Assembly: GCA_024640625.1 (NCBI GenBank)
Contig: JAHEER010000008.1
Coordinates: 1 to 64,000, forward strand
Direction of reading: 5' to 3'
Source: Desulfobulbaceae bacterium
GTDB taxonomy: Bacteria; Desulfobacterota; Desulfobulbia; Desulfobulbales; Desulfocapsaceae
Length of the DNA stretch: 64,000 nucleotides
The notes under the pieces were generated by a model that saw nothing but the letters and a program-made list of their open reading frames with translations, ran no database searches and was not told the DNA's origin. Shown one piece after another: positions 1-8,600 of this stretch (positions are counted from its first letter, which is position 1; each line of letters starts with the position of its first letter). A program made the position numbers and the translations under genes.

Positions 1-357
1 ATTGTCCTCATCCAGGGCGACGAAGGTGAGATAGGCGGAGGCGATGTGGGTGACGACGCCGGTCATCAGATCTTCGGCTTCGACCCGCACCCCGATTTCC
101 ATTGATGTCCTGCCAGTGGCATTCAATGATGCCTTGAGTATTAGCAGATTGCCGATATGCACCGGTCTGTGAAAGTCCAGTCGATCGATTGAGGCGGTAA
201 CCACGGTGGTACGGGCGTGCTTCATGGCCACCACACCGGCTGCATCGTCTATGTATTTCATGATATCGCCGCCATGAATATGCCCAAACGGATTGGCGTT
301 GGTGGGCAGCATCATGTGCGACATCAGCACCTGGCATTGATACGGAGAATCTGACAT
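1..357 (-). CDS. Acyl-CoA thioesterase, YciA/BFIT hotdog family (3' end cut by window)
   Basis: A hotdog-fold acyl-CoA thioesterase that would hydrolyse acyl-CoA to free acid and CoA in the cytoplasm. The start ATG at 357 follows an AAGGTG ribosome-binding site by five bases. The 119 visible residues carry the family hallmarks: NPFGHIHGGDIMKYIDDAAG near residues 22-41 (the catalytic-Asp helix region), then SIDRLDFHRPVHIG, and the strand around VTHIASAYLTFVALDEDN. The reading frame is open to the left edge, so the C-terminal end (perhaps 15-50 residues) is outside the window. It lies just downstream of clpB on the same strand, about 80 bases away. The substrate cannot be told from the sequence. 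Confidence 0.85.
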   Translation of the reverse strand, partial: MSDSPYQCQVLMSHMMLPTNANPFGHIHGGDIMKYIDDAAGVVAMKHARTTVVTASIDRLDFHRPVHIGNLLILKASLNATGRTSMEIGVRVEAEDLMTGVVTHIASAYLTFVALDEDN

Positions 358-435
358 CAGTCACCTTCTGGCTGCATGGCCGCTTTTGGCAGACCATGCA
401 ACCATATACGATGGAAAAGGTAAAGGGGAAACGTG

Positions 436-3069
436 CTAGTCGACCAATTCTGCCTCTACCACTTCCGGCTCGGGACTGGCGGCAGTAAAGACAATGCCAT
501 TGGTGTCGGCATCAACAAGGATCACCGCGTCATCTGCGAACTTGTTCTCCAGAAGGTCCATGGCCAGAGGATCTTCAACATGCTTTCTGATGGCTCGCTT
601 GAGGGGCCGGGCGCCAAAAAGCGGGTCATAGCCAACCGCAACGAGGTACTTTTTGGCGTTCTGGCTGAACCGCAGCTTCAGCTTCTGATCTTCCAAACGC
701 TTAGCCAGCCGTTGAAGCTGGATGGCGACTATGGACGACATATCCTCCCGGGAGAGTGATTTGAAAATGATGGTTTCATCGATGCGGTTGAGAAATTCAG
801 GCTTGAACTGGTTATGAAGGATTTCCTCAACCTGGCGCCTGATGCTTTCCGCATCGGCATTTTCTTCCGCCATTCTCATGATCAGATCACTGCCCAGATT
901 GGAGGTCATAATCAGTATGGTATTCTTGAAGTCAACCGTCCTGCCTTTGCCGTCAGTCATTCTGCCGTCATCGAGGACCTGAAGAAGTACGTTAAAAACG
1001 TCGCTGTGGGCCTTTTCGATTTCATCGAGCAGGATAACAGAGTAAGGTCTACGGCGGACTGCTTCGGTAAGGTAGCCGCCTTCTTCATAGCCGACATAGC
1101 CTGGAGGGGCACCAATGAGGCGCGCTACCGAGTGTTTCTCCATAAATTCGGACATGTCAATCCTGATCATGGCCTGTTCACTGTCAAACAGAAAATCGGC
1201 CAGAGACCGGGCCAACTCAGTTTTTCCGACTCCGGTCGGACCGAGGAAAATAAAAGACCCAAGCGGTCGGTCGGGATCCTGAAGGCCAGCCCTGGCCCTG
1301 CGCACGGCATTGGCCACGGCGACGATCGCCTCCTGCTGCCCGACGACACGCTTTTGTAACATGGCCTCAGCTTGGAGAAGCTTTTCCTTTTCACCTTCGA
1401 GCAGCTTGTCCACCGGGATTGAGGTCCATTTGGCCACTACTGCTGCCACATCTTCACTGCTCACCTCTTCCTTGAGCATATGATGCTGGCTCTGGATCTC
1501 CTGGAGCCTCAGGTTTTCCTTTTCAAGCTGTTGCTCCAGGGCCGCGATCGTTCCATAACGGAGCTCAGCTACCTTGCTCAAATCGCCGATTCGTTCTGCC
1601 TGTTGCGCTTCTACCTGAGCTTTTTCAATGTCCTCTTTTATCTTGCGAATACTGCCAATGGTGTCGCGTTCCAGTGTCCACTGTGCCTTCATACCGTTGA
1701 GCTGGTCGCCGAGATCGGCAAGTCGTTTCTGGACGGCTTCAAGCCGATCCTTGGAGGCCTTATCCTGCTCTTTTTTCAATGCTTCCTGCTCAATTTCCAG
1801 TTTGATCCGCTTGCGGTCGAGTTCGTCAATCTCGGTTGGCATCGAATCGATTTCAATGCGCAGCCTCGAGGCCGCTTCATCGATGAGGTCGATTGCCTTG
1901 TCGGGCAGGAAGCGGTCAGTAATGTAGCGGTTGGAGAGCACCACAGCGGCAACGGTGGCCGTATCCTGTATCCTGACACCGTGGTGGAGCTCGTATTTCT
2001 CCTTGATACCGCGCAGGATAGCGATAGAATCCTCTTCACTGGGCTCCTGAACGAGGACCGGCTGAAACCTCCTCTCCAGGGCGCTGTCCTTCTCGATATA
2101 TTTCCTGTACTCATCGAGCGTGGTGGCCCCGACACAATGCAGTTCCCCTCTTGCCAGCGCCGGCTTCAGCATGTTGGAGGCATCCATGGAACCTTCGGCT
2201 GCACCGGCACCCACAAGGGTATGGATTTCATCGATAAATAAAATGATTTCCCCGCTTCTTTTTTCGATCTCTTTAAGAACCGCTTTCAGACGGTCTTCAA
2301 ACTCCCCGCGATATTTGGCTCCTGCGACCAGGGAGCCCAAATCGAGGGTAACGACCTGTCTGTCTTTCAGGGTTGCCGGTATATCACCATTGACGATCCG
2401 CTGGGCAAGCCCTTCGACGATGGCTGTCTTGCCCACACCCGGCTCACCGATCAGCACGGGATTGTTCTTGGTTCGCCTGGAGAGCACCTGGATGATTCGA
2501 CGAATCTCCTCGTCGCGGCCGATAACCGGATCGAGCTTTCCCTGTTTGGCGATGTCGGTAAGGTTTTTGCCGTATTTTTCCAAGGCCTGATATTTTTCTT
2601 CCGGATAGGGGTCGGTGACCCGCTGATTTCCGCGGATAGAAGTCAGGGCCTGTAAGAAGTTCTGCTCAGAGATACCCATTTTGCTGAGCTGATCAGCCAA
2701 AGACAACTTTCGCTCCTTTAGCAGGGCCAAAAATATGTGCTCCTGGCTTACGTATTCATCCTGCATCTGTGAAGCGACCGAAAACGAGTTGTCCAGAAGA
2801 CGTTTCAATTCTGCAGAAACGTATACCTGAGTGGCTCCCGATCCGGACACCCTGGGCAGGGACTGAACCTGTTCGTTAACCAGGGCCAAAACCCTGGAGG
2901 GGTCGATGCCCATTTTCTGCAAGGCAGGAACAACAACGCCATCGGGCTGCTCCAGGATGGCTTTGGTCAGGTGGGCCGGGGTGATCTCCTGGTTGCCGCT
3001 GCTCTCGGCAAGCTGTTGGGCACTCTGAATCGCTTCCTGCGATTTCAGGGTGAATTTATCGAATTGCAT
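436..3069 (-). CDS. clpB: ATP-dependent disaggregase ClpB
   Basis: An Hsp100 chaperone that threads aggregated proteins through a hexameric ring, working with DnaK/DnaJ/GrpE in the cytoplasm. The 877 residues match the usual ClpB length. Visible in order are the Clp N-domain (about 1-145, starting [20 protein letters not shown]), AAA-1 with Walker A GEPGVGKT at 208-215 and the arginine-finger region ALERRFQPV, the long coiled-coil middle domain (roughly 410-530, rich in Glu/Lys/Gln), and AAA-2 with Walker [10 protein letters not shown], Walker [12 protein letters not shown] and sensor GARPLKRAI. The start follows an AGAGGCG ribosome-binding site, and a good sigma-70-like promoter lies about 60 bases upstream. 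No CIRCE element was found. Confidence 0.97.
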   Translation of the reverse strand: MQFDKFTLKSQEAIQSAQQLAESSGNQEITPAHLTKAILEQPDGVVVPALQKMGIDPSRVLALVNEQVQSLPRVSGSGATQVYVSAELKRLLDNSFSVASQMQDEYVSQEHIFLALLKERKLSLADQLSKMGISEQNFLQALTSIRGNQRVTDPYPEEKYQALEKYGKNLTDIAKQGKLDPVIGRDEEIRRIIQVLSRRTKNNPVLIGEPGVGKTAIVEGLAQRIVNGDIPATLKDRQVVTLDLGSLVAGAKYRGEFEDRLKAVLKEIEKRSGEIILFIDEIHTLVGAGAAEGSMDASNMLKPALARGELHCVGATTLDEYRKYIEKDSALERRFQPVLVQEPSEEDSIAILRGIKEKYELHHGVRIQDTATVAAVVLSNRYITDRFLPDKAIDLIDEAASRLRIEIDSMPTEIDELDRKRIKLEIEQEALKKEQDKASKDRLEAVQKRLADLGDQLNGMKAQWTLERDTIGSIRKIKEDIEKAQVEAQQAERIGDLSKVAELRYGTIAALEQQLEKENLRLQEIQSQHHMLKEEVSSEDVAAVVAKWTSIPVDKLLEGEKEKLLQAEAMLQKRVVGQQEAIVAVANAVRRARAGLQDPDRPLGSFIFLGPTGVGKTELARSLADFLFDSEQAMIRIDMSEFMEKHSVARLIGAPPGYVGYEEGGYLTEAVRRRPYSVILLDEIEKAHSDVFNVLLQVLDDGRMTDGKGRTVDFKNTILIMTSNLGSDLIMRMAEENADAESIRRQVEEILHNQFKPEFLNRIDETIIFKSLSREDMSSIVAIQLQRLAKRLEDQKLKLRFSQNAKKYLVAVGYDPLFGARPLKRAIRKHVEDPLAMDLLENKFADDAVILVDADTNGIVFTAASPEPEVVEAELVD

Positions 3070-3126
3070 GATAACGCCTCTATGTCTGAAGTAATAATAT
3101 GACTGCTAAAGTTTTAATCAGACTAG

Positions 3127-3155
3127 AGAATAAGGACGAACGAGAAGGGTGTCAA
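3127..3155 (-). promoter_or_regulatory. Promoter of clpB
   Basis: On the minus strand TTGACA (3155-3150) and TATTCT (3132-3127) are separated by exactly 17 bases, giving a transcription start near 3120 and a leader of about 50 bases. The -35 box is preceded by C, so CTTGAC also resembles the -35 of heat-shock (sigma-32) promoters, but no CCCCAT-type -10 is seen at the right distance. Confidence 0.6.
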
Positions 3156-3192
3156 GTTTTTGACATTCGTTGGGTTAGAGGACTTTGCTAAC

Positions 3193-3230
3193 AAAAAGAG
3201 AAGGTGGATTTACTGAGTAAATCCACCTTC
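3193..3230 (-). terminator. Rho-independent terminator of the HesB-like gene
   Basis: The inverted repeat GAAGGTGGATTTACT / AGTAAATCCACCTTC (3200-3230) forms a stem of at least 13 perfect pairs with a very small loop. On the minus strand it is followed by CTTTTTG. It lies 30 bases after the stop codon of the selenoprotein gene, so that gene has its own promoter and terminator. Confidence 0.85.
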
Positions 3231-3260
3231 TTAAAATACCTCGAGTGGTACGTGTCAGAA

Positions 3261-3596
3261 TCAGCCGCAGCCGTTTGAACCGCAGGATCCTGAAGAACAT
3301 CCACCTCCCCCGATGGGGTTGGTCGAAGATATGCCAAAACCTGAGCGTGGTCCTGCCTCAATGTATTCCACATTGATAGCTCCACAGGTTTCCAGCAGAC
3401 TGTCCTCTACCAGAAAGGTCAGTTCGCTTTGGTCGTAGACTTTGTCGTTTTCTTTCGGCTCATCCAGAGCCAATCCCAGGGAGGGACCGGATCAGCCGCC
3501 CTGCATCAGGGCGACGCGCAGGGCTGAATCAATATTATTCTGGCTGAGATACTCTTTGAGTTTTGTCGCTGCCAGGTCGGTTACGGTTAGAGACAT
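3261..3596 (-). CDS. HesB/IscA-like selenoprotein (in-frame UGA at 3494-3492)
   Basis: A 111-residue A-type Fe-S carrier-like protein interrupted by one in-frame UGA at codon 35. The N-terminal part (MSLTVTDLAATKLKEYLSQ, then DSALRVALMQGG) is typical HesB-like. The UGA falls exactly where the family has its first conserved Cys, giving GG-U-SGPSLGLALDEP. The frame then runs on uninterrupted through a normal HesB core to a Cys-rich C-terminus with GGGGCSSGSCGSNGCG. Upstream are a GAGGAGG ribosome-binding site and a consensus promoter; a hairpin of SECIS type follows the UGA, and a strong terminator ends the unit. HesB-like selenoproteins are an established family in sulfate-reducing bacteria, so Sec insertion is far more likely than a nonsense mutation. 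Selenocysteine genes (selA, selB, selC) are not in the window. The exact role, Fe-S transfer or redox, is not known from sequence. Confidence 0.9.
3455..3473 (-). promoter_or_regulatory. Candidate bacterial SECIS hairpin inside the HesB-like gene
   Basis: On the mRNA (minus strand) GGCUC-UGGAU-GAGCC (3471-3457) forms a perfect five-pair stem with a five-base loop containing GG. A U-G and a U-A pair extend it to 3473-3455. It begins 18-20 bases after the UGA (3494-3492), within the range usual for bacterial SECIS elements read by SelB. The structure was judged by eye, not folded by program. Confidence 0.65.
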
Positions 3597-3680
3597 GTAA
3601 AACCTCCTCTAATTTTAATAGTACGGGTTTCTCGTACCTCAGATGCCCTCACGGCATAGGGTATTCTCGTATTTGCCAAC

Positions 3681-3709
3681 ATCATAAGCCCGCACCTATG
3701 AGAAGTCAA
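3681..3709 (-). promoter_or_regulatory. Promoter of the HesB-like selenoprotein gene
   Basis: TTGACT (3709-3704) and TATGAT (3686-3681) on the minus strand are 17 bases apart. Each differs from consensus at one position. The predicted start near 3674 gives a leader of about 78 bases before the ATG at 3596. Confidence 0.65.
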
Positions 3710-3830
3710 ACCCTACATTTCAATAAAATATTAAATGGTTTCTAGGCATGCAATAAGCTATTGGATATTTTAGATAAAGACAAACAATTACTGAATTATT
3801 CCGGGGTTTAATAAGTGATGGTGCTTGAAT

Positions 3831-3853
3831 TGATAAATTGTTATCATTATCAT
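3831..3853. promoter_or_regulatory. Possible Fur-type operator upstream of pfk
   Basis: TGATAA-ATTG-TTATCA (3831-3846) is a perfect inverted repeat, and the adjoining bases add another hexamer so that the reverse strand reads GATAAT GATAAC. This resembles the repeated GATAAT units of a Fur box, although the spacing is not canonical. It is 71 bases before pfk. The call is tentative because the surroundings are AT-rich. Confidence 0.35.
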
Positions 3854-3923
3854 ATTAAGTTGAAATTTCTTGTCATACTCATAGGTTGGGAGTGATCATA
3901 ATAGTGCACGTTGGGGAAATAAG

Positions 3924-5009
3924 ATGAAAAAAGTCGTGATATCAACCGGCGGCGGGGATGCCCCCGGGCTTAACGCGGTAATTTATGCGGTGGTGCATGC
4001 ATGTTATCGACAGGGCTGGGAGGTATACGGCAGCAGGAGCGGCTACGCCGGATTTCTTGACATAGATGAAATGGTCAGACTGACTCCTCGAGACGTTCAG
4101 GAGATCTATGCAATTGGCGGTACTATCCTGGGGTCGACCAACAAAGGCAGCCCCTTTGCCAGACCTGTAGAGAATCTTGCAGGTGAAATCACACTGGTTG
4201 ATATCAGTGATAAGATAATGAAAAATTACAGGCGCATGGGGTTCGACTGTCATATCGCCATTGGCGGGGACGGCAGCCTGGAAATCGCCCATCGTTTTTC
4301 TAAACTGGGAATGAAGGTTATCGGCGTGCCGAAAACCATCGACAACGACCTGATGGCAACCGATCGAACCTTTGGTTTTGACACAGCGGTTTCCACGGCC
4401 ACCGAAGCTCTTGATAAACTGCATTCAACGGCGAAATCTCATGACCGGGTCATGGTGGTTGAGGTGATGGGCAGAGATTCGGGGTGGATCGCTCTCTATT
4501 CGGGAATATCGGGTGGCGCAGATGTCATCCTGATTCCGGAAATACCCTTTGAGCTCGAAAGCGTCTGTGAGAAGATAGCCGACAATGAACTGCGCGAGAA
4601 ACATTATTCTATAGTGGTTGTTGCCGAAGGTGCCCTAGCCAAAGGCGGAGAGATAATTTCCAAAGGAGAAGGGGAACTGGGACGCCAGGAGGTGATCCTG
4701 GGAGGTATCGGCGAATGGGTGGCCACTGAAATCAGAAAGCTGACTGACAAGGATACCCGCTCGCTGACCCTGGGCCATTTGCAGCGCGGTGGTTCACCTA
4801 CCACTTTCGACCGGCTGCTGGCACTGAGATTTGGAGCGGCGGCGGTAAGGCTGGTCGAGGCCGGAACCTTTGGTCACATGGTGGCCCTTGATTCGTCCCA
4901 GATGAAAGCGGTGCCCATAGAAGAGGCAATCAAGACCAGAAAGAAAGTGGATCTCACCAGTGATAAGATCTCAACCGCGCGGGATATCGGCATCTGTTTC
5001 GGCGATTGA
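3924..5009 (+). CDS. pfkA: 6-phosphofructokinase, mixed-signature (group III) type
   Basis: Phosphorylates fructose 6-phosphate to the 1,6-bisphosphate in glycolysis. The 361 residues show the phosphoryl-donor glycine loop (STGGGDAPGLNA, 8-18), GGDGS at 114-118, PKTIDND at 136-142 with the catalytic Asp, GRDSGWIALYSG, and HLQRGGSPTTFDR. Gly117 is the residue typical of ATP-dependent enzymes, where PPi enzymes have Asp. Lys137 is typical of PPi-dependent enzymes, where bacterial ATP enzymes have Gly. This combination defines the mixed-substrate subgroup, so the phosphoryl donor (ATP or PPi) cannot be settled here. PPi use would be relevant in a sulfate reducer, because sulfate activation releases PPi. 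The endonuclease III-like gene follows 15 bases later. Confidence 0.93.
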   Translation: MKKVVISTGGGDAPGLNAVIYAVVHACYRQGWEVYGSRSGYAGFLDIDEMVRLTPRDVQEIYAIGGTILGSTNKGSPFARPVENLAGEITLVDISDKIMKNYRRMGFDCHIAIGGDGSLEIAHRFSKLGMKVIGVPKTIDNDLMATDRTFGFDTAVSTATEALDKLHSTAKSHDRVMVVEVMGRDSGWIALYSGISGGADVILIPEIPFELESVCEKIADNELREKHYSIVVVAEGALAKGGEIISKGEGELGRQEVILGGIGEWVATEIRKLTDKDTRSLTLGHLQRGGSPTTFDRLLALRFGAAAVRLVEAGTFGHMVALDSSQMKAVPIEEAIKTRKKVDLTSDKISTARDIGICFGD

Positions 5010-5024
5010 AGAAAGACGTCCGCT

Positions 5025-5675
5025 ATGGGGTTTACATCAGATCAGCTGCACGAAATCTATCACCGGCTCGATGAATATTTCGGACCGCTGAACTGGTGGC
5101 CTGCAAAGAGCCCATTCGAGGTTATTGTCGGTGCCGTATTAACCCAGAACACCAACTGGACAAATGTCCAGAAATCTCTCGATTCCCTCAAACGGGCCAA
5201 TCTCCTCAGTTATGATGCACTGCTCCACATGCCTGAAGGGCAGCTCGCCGAGTTGATCCGATCCTCCGGTTATTACAACCTCAAGAGCCGGCGATTAAAA
5301 AATCTTCTGGAGATGGTGCAGGCGGAGTACGGTGGGGATCTTTCACTGTTTTTTTCGGAAGACCCGTATTCCGCCAGAGAAACTCTGTTGCGGGTCAAGG
5401 GCATCGGCCCCGAGACGGCCGATTCCATACTGCTCTACGCCGGTGGACACCCGATCTTTGTTGTCGATACCTACACCCATAGAATTCTCTCCCGACACGG
5501 GCTTATCCCGGAATCGTGCGATTATCAGTTTATCCAGGACCTATTCATGGACAATCTCGATCATGACGCCGCCCTGTTCAACCAGTATCACGCCTTGCTG
5601 GTAAGGACAGCCAAACGGTTCTGCAAAAAGCGGGAGCCTCTCTGTGATAAATGTCCGCTGGGACCGCTGCTCTGA
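5025..5675 (+). CDS. Endonuclease III-related DNA glycosylase (HhH-GPD family)
   Basis: A base-excision DNA repair glycosylase relative of 216 residues. It has the N-terminal PFEVIVGAVLTQNTNWTNV (about 28-46), the helix-hairpin-helix LLRVKGIGPETADSILLYA (about 122-140) and the catalytic Asp in FVVDTYTHRIL. It resembles the COG2231 branch (MagIII/HP0602-like) more than classical Nth. At the C-terminus Cys-x6-Cys-x2-Cys is present (FCKKREPLCDKCPLGPLL), but the protein ends with Leu where the fourth cluster Cys would stand. Whether a [4Fe-4S] cluster is bound is therefore doubtful. It is likely co-transcribed with pfk, 15 bases apart. Confidence 0.85.
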   Translation: MGFTSDQLHEIYHRLDEYFGPLNWWPAKSPFEVIVGAVLTQNTNWTNVQKSLDSLKRANLLSYDALLHMPEGQLAELIRSSGYYNLKSRRLKNLLEMVQAEYGGDLSLFFSEDPYSARETLLRVKGIGPETADSILLYAGGHPIFVVDTYTHRILSRHGLIPESCDYQFIQDLFMDNLDHDAALFNQYHALLVRTAKRFCKKREPLCDKCPLGPLL

Positions 5676-5692
5676 ATGACCCCTCGTCCATT

Positions 5693-8600
5693 CTAGAATT
5701 TGAGCAGCGAATCCCTCATAACATCTGCCTCCTCTTCACTGTAGCCCAGGCGCAGCAGCTCCTGTCGGTAATTGTCGAGCACCTTCCGGGCCTTGAGCGG
5801 ATTTTTATTCTCCATATATAATTTATACTGCAGGGCAACCCTTTCCTCATCTGAAAGCAGCAGTTTGTCGGTTTTCTCCAGCAGTGCCAAAGCTTCGTCC
5901 GAGCGTTTCAAGTTTGCCAGCGTCGTAGCCCAGGTTAGGCAGACACTACGCAAAGCATGGTGAATTTCGTCGATGTAGTCGGTGGCCTGGTCACCCTGAA
6001 AATAATCGGTATCGGTAAAACTCTTCCAACAACTGAGAGCGCTATAAAAAGCGTTGCCTGCCTGCCACCACAATTCACGTTTTCCCAAACTCAAGCCCTG
6101 CCGGGCCAGAGTGAGAAATTGGGCCGCGTCCACGGTGGTATTATTCAGTTGGACGTAGCTTTTTTCTACGCAGATATAGCGGGTGGGATCATCTATTTTC
6201 TCTGCCAGTACCTTCCTCAGCCTGCTGATCAGCGTATAAAATGTTTTACTGGCTTTGTCTGGCGGACTCTCGGGCCACAGGGCAAACTGAACATGGTCCT
6301 GGCTGATGCGAAAATCTGGTGAAGAAATAAGCAGGCCGAACAGTTCCCGCTGGTGCGTACTGAAATCCTTGAGGCTGAAAAGTTCTTCACCACCCAGGCT
6401 GATTGAAAAAGTCCCCAACACCTTGATGACCAACATGGGCAGGGGAGTGCCATTGTCGTCCAATGAGTGGAGCAGTCTTTGACGGGCAAGCTGGGTGGCG
6501 AAGTCAGGCTCTATACCCAATTTAACCGCGCGGGACAGCAACAGAAGCATGGTGGTGGGTTCCCAGCCCCAGAAAAAATCGTAACCAGATTCATTCATCA
6601 ATTCAAGCAGTCCGCGCAGGCGGGATTCCAGAGCAGCAACATTGTCACTTTTTAGCTCGATGTAGCTTAGATAGGCCAGCGCACAGGCCTGGATATAGGG
6701 AGAGGGGATCTGCTCACCAATGGTCATCGCCTGCTCCAGACAGCTCCGACTGTTATCGTAGCGCCCAAGAAGAGCCAGGACAGCACCCTTGATGGCAAAG
6801 TGGTAGCCTGTAAAGAAAGGTCCTCCTGCTCTGCTGCGCATCTCGGTGGACAGCTCTATATCATCAATGGCACTTTGTTCATTTCCCTGCAGAGAATGGA
6901 TCAAGGCTCGCCATTGCAGAAGCTGACTGGTCATGTGTTCGCTCGACGCTGTCTTGGAGACAAACATACCCTGTTCGATAAGATCCAATGCAGCGTTCAG
7001 CTGGCCGGTGGAGATCAGGCCAATGGCGGACCAGACGTAGAGATAGGGCGCCGCGACCGTTTGCCTGACTACTTCGCGGTCGACGCCCTCGAGCACCAGA
7101 TCCTTGTGGTAAGAAAACGCCTGAAAGCGGCCGAACATGGAAAGCTCGCAGAGCTGCATGACGTGCAGGGTCAACCGGTTGCTCATCCCGACCAGTGGGT
7201 CGCTGACCAAGGGGTAGGATTTTTCGATCTCCATCCTTGCTCTTCTACCGTCACCGCTGAGCAAGCCTATATAACCGAGAATGAATCTCGATGCAGCCAG
7301 AAAATTTTTTGAGCCGATGCGCTCGGCCAGATCACACCCCCGCCGGGCGTAATGGCGGGCAAGATCCATCTTGCCATCAAAAAAGCAGAACCCGGCTGCC
7401 AGGTTTCTCAACACCATGATGGAAATGTCGCGGGGAAGTTTCTTATGAATCGACTCGAAAAGCATCCTGGTCCGGCCAAGCAGTTCGGAGCCCTCGCGGT
7501 AGCGTCCCGATATGACAAAATGAAAATAGATGATCTGGGACAGGGCCATGAGTTCGCCGATCTGCTCATTGTTTTCTATGAATTTCTCTATGCAGGCCTG
7601 AAAATAGGGCAGGGTGGTCTGGGGTTGAAAATCGGTGGTCAAAAGCGCGTGGAAAAAACCCAACCAGCCGCAATCAAGTAAAGTTTGCTCCGGGATCGTC
7701 TGCAGAATTCCCAGAATCGTGACAGTACGATTGGCCGATATCAGTCTGAGGCCATGCTCTTTCAACACCAGTTCCATTCTCTGGTAATCTTCGCCGTGTC
7801 TCAGCGATTTCAGGGCCCGTTCGATCAGGTTGTGCTGGAGGTAATAATCGGCAGCCAAGCGGTAGATATCACCAATCGCTTCCGGGGCCAAGAGTTGCCG
7901 CCCCTTGGACTGGAGGAATTCCTGAAAGAGATGGTGGAAGCGGAACATTTTCGATGAATCGTCCAAATGGTAGACGAAAAAGTTCTGCTCGGCGATTTTC
8001 CTGAGGTGCACATCCAGGTGTTCGATATCGACCAGGCGGTGGGCAAAATCGATGTTGATTTCATCCAGGAAGCTGAGTTTTATGAATGTTTCATGAAATA
8101 TTTCAGGAATCTGGGTAAGAATCTCATCCTGGAAGAAGTTGAGCATAAAGCTATCAAGTCCTTTGCCGAAAAGGTCTGGTTTGCGGGTAATGACATTTTC
8201 CGGTTTTACCGATTTCCTGGCTCCGGCAAGGGGGCCGGAAGCGAGCACGATTCCCATGATCCAGCCGTTGGTGATGTCGAGAATCTGCTCGGCTTCGCTG
8301 CGAGCTATTTCTGCTCCGAAAACGGTGTGGTACAAATACTCGATATCTGTCAATCCAAGGGCGAGGTCGTCGCTGTCCAGGTAGATCACCGAAGGATTTT
8401 TACGAATCGCCCTGGCCTCCAGCTTGAGCGGGTGCCTGCTGATCAGGATGTAATGCAGGTTGGGCGGTGAGGTGTCGATCAGGTAGTCGAGGAGTTGGTT
8501 AGTGAGCTGCGCCTCGCCGATCAGATGAAGATCATCGAGCACTAGAAAGACTTCTGAATCAAGGGCTGCGTCGATATCGTTGAGTAAAATATTGGCACAG

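Larger units (their letters stand above)
3597..3923. other. Divergent intergenic region between the HesB-like and pfk genes
   Basis: These 327 bases carry no gene. They hold the minus-strand promoter of the selenoprotein gene (3681-3709) and a leader of about 80 bases with two small hairpins: ATGCC-GTGAG-GGCAT and GTACG-AGAAACC-CGTAC on the minus strand. Then comes an AT-rich stretch with a Fur-like palindrome (3831-3853) and the pfk leader. No further open frame is convincing. Confidence 0.7.

Noticed and set aside
433-2590. Several long plus-strand open frames opposite clpB
   Set aside because: They mirror the GC-rich clpB coding frame, have no domain pattern and no ribosome-binding sites. 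The same holds for the frames opposite the STAND regulator, RND, ftsH, carB and the dsr genes.
3070-3180. CIRCE or sigma-32 control of clpB
   Set aside because: No TTAGCACTC-N9-GAGTGCTAA repeat is seen, and the -10 region suits sigma-70 better.
3492-3494. UGA in the HesB-like gene as a nonsense mutation or sequencing error
   Set aside because: It sits exactly at the conserved Cys position, the reading frame is preserved on both sides, and a suitable hairpin follows. Recoding explains all of this better.
5673-5700. UGA at the end of the endonuclease III-like gene as another Sec codon
   Set aside because: It is one residue away from the position of the fourth cluster Cys, only six codons follow before the next stop, and no hairpin of SECIS type is evident.
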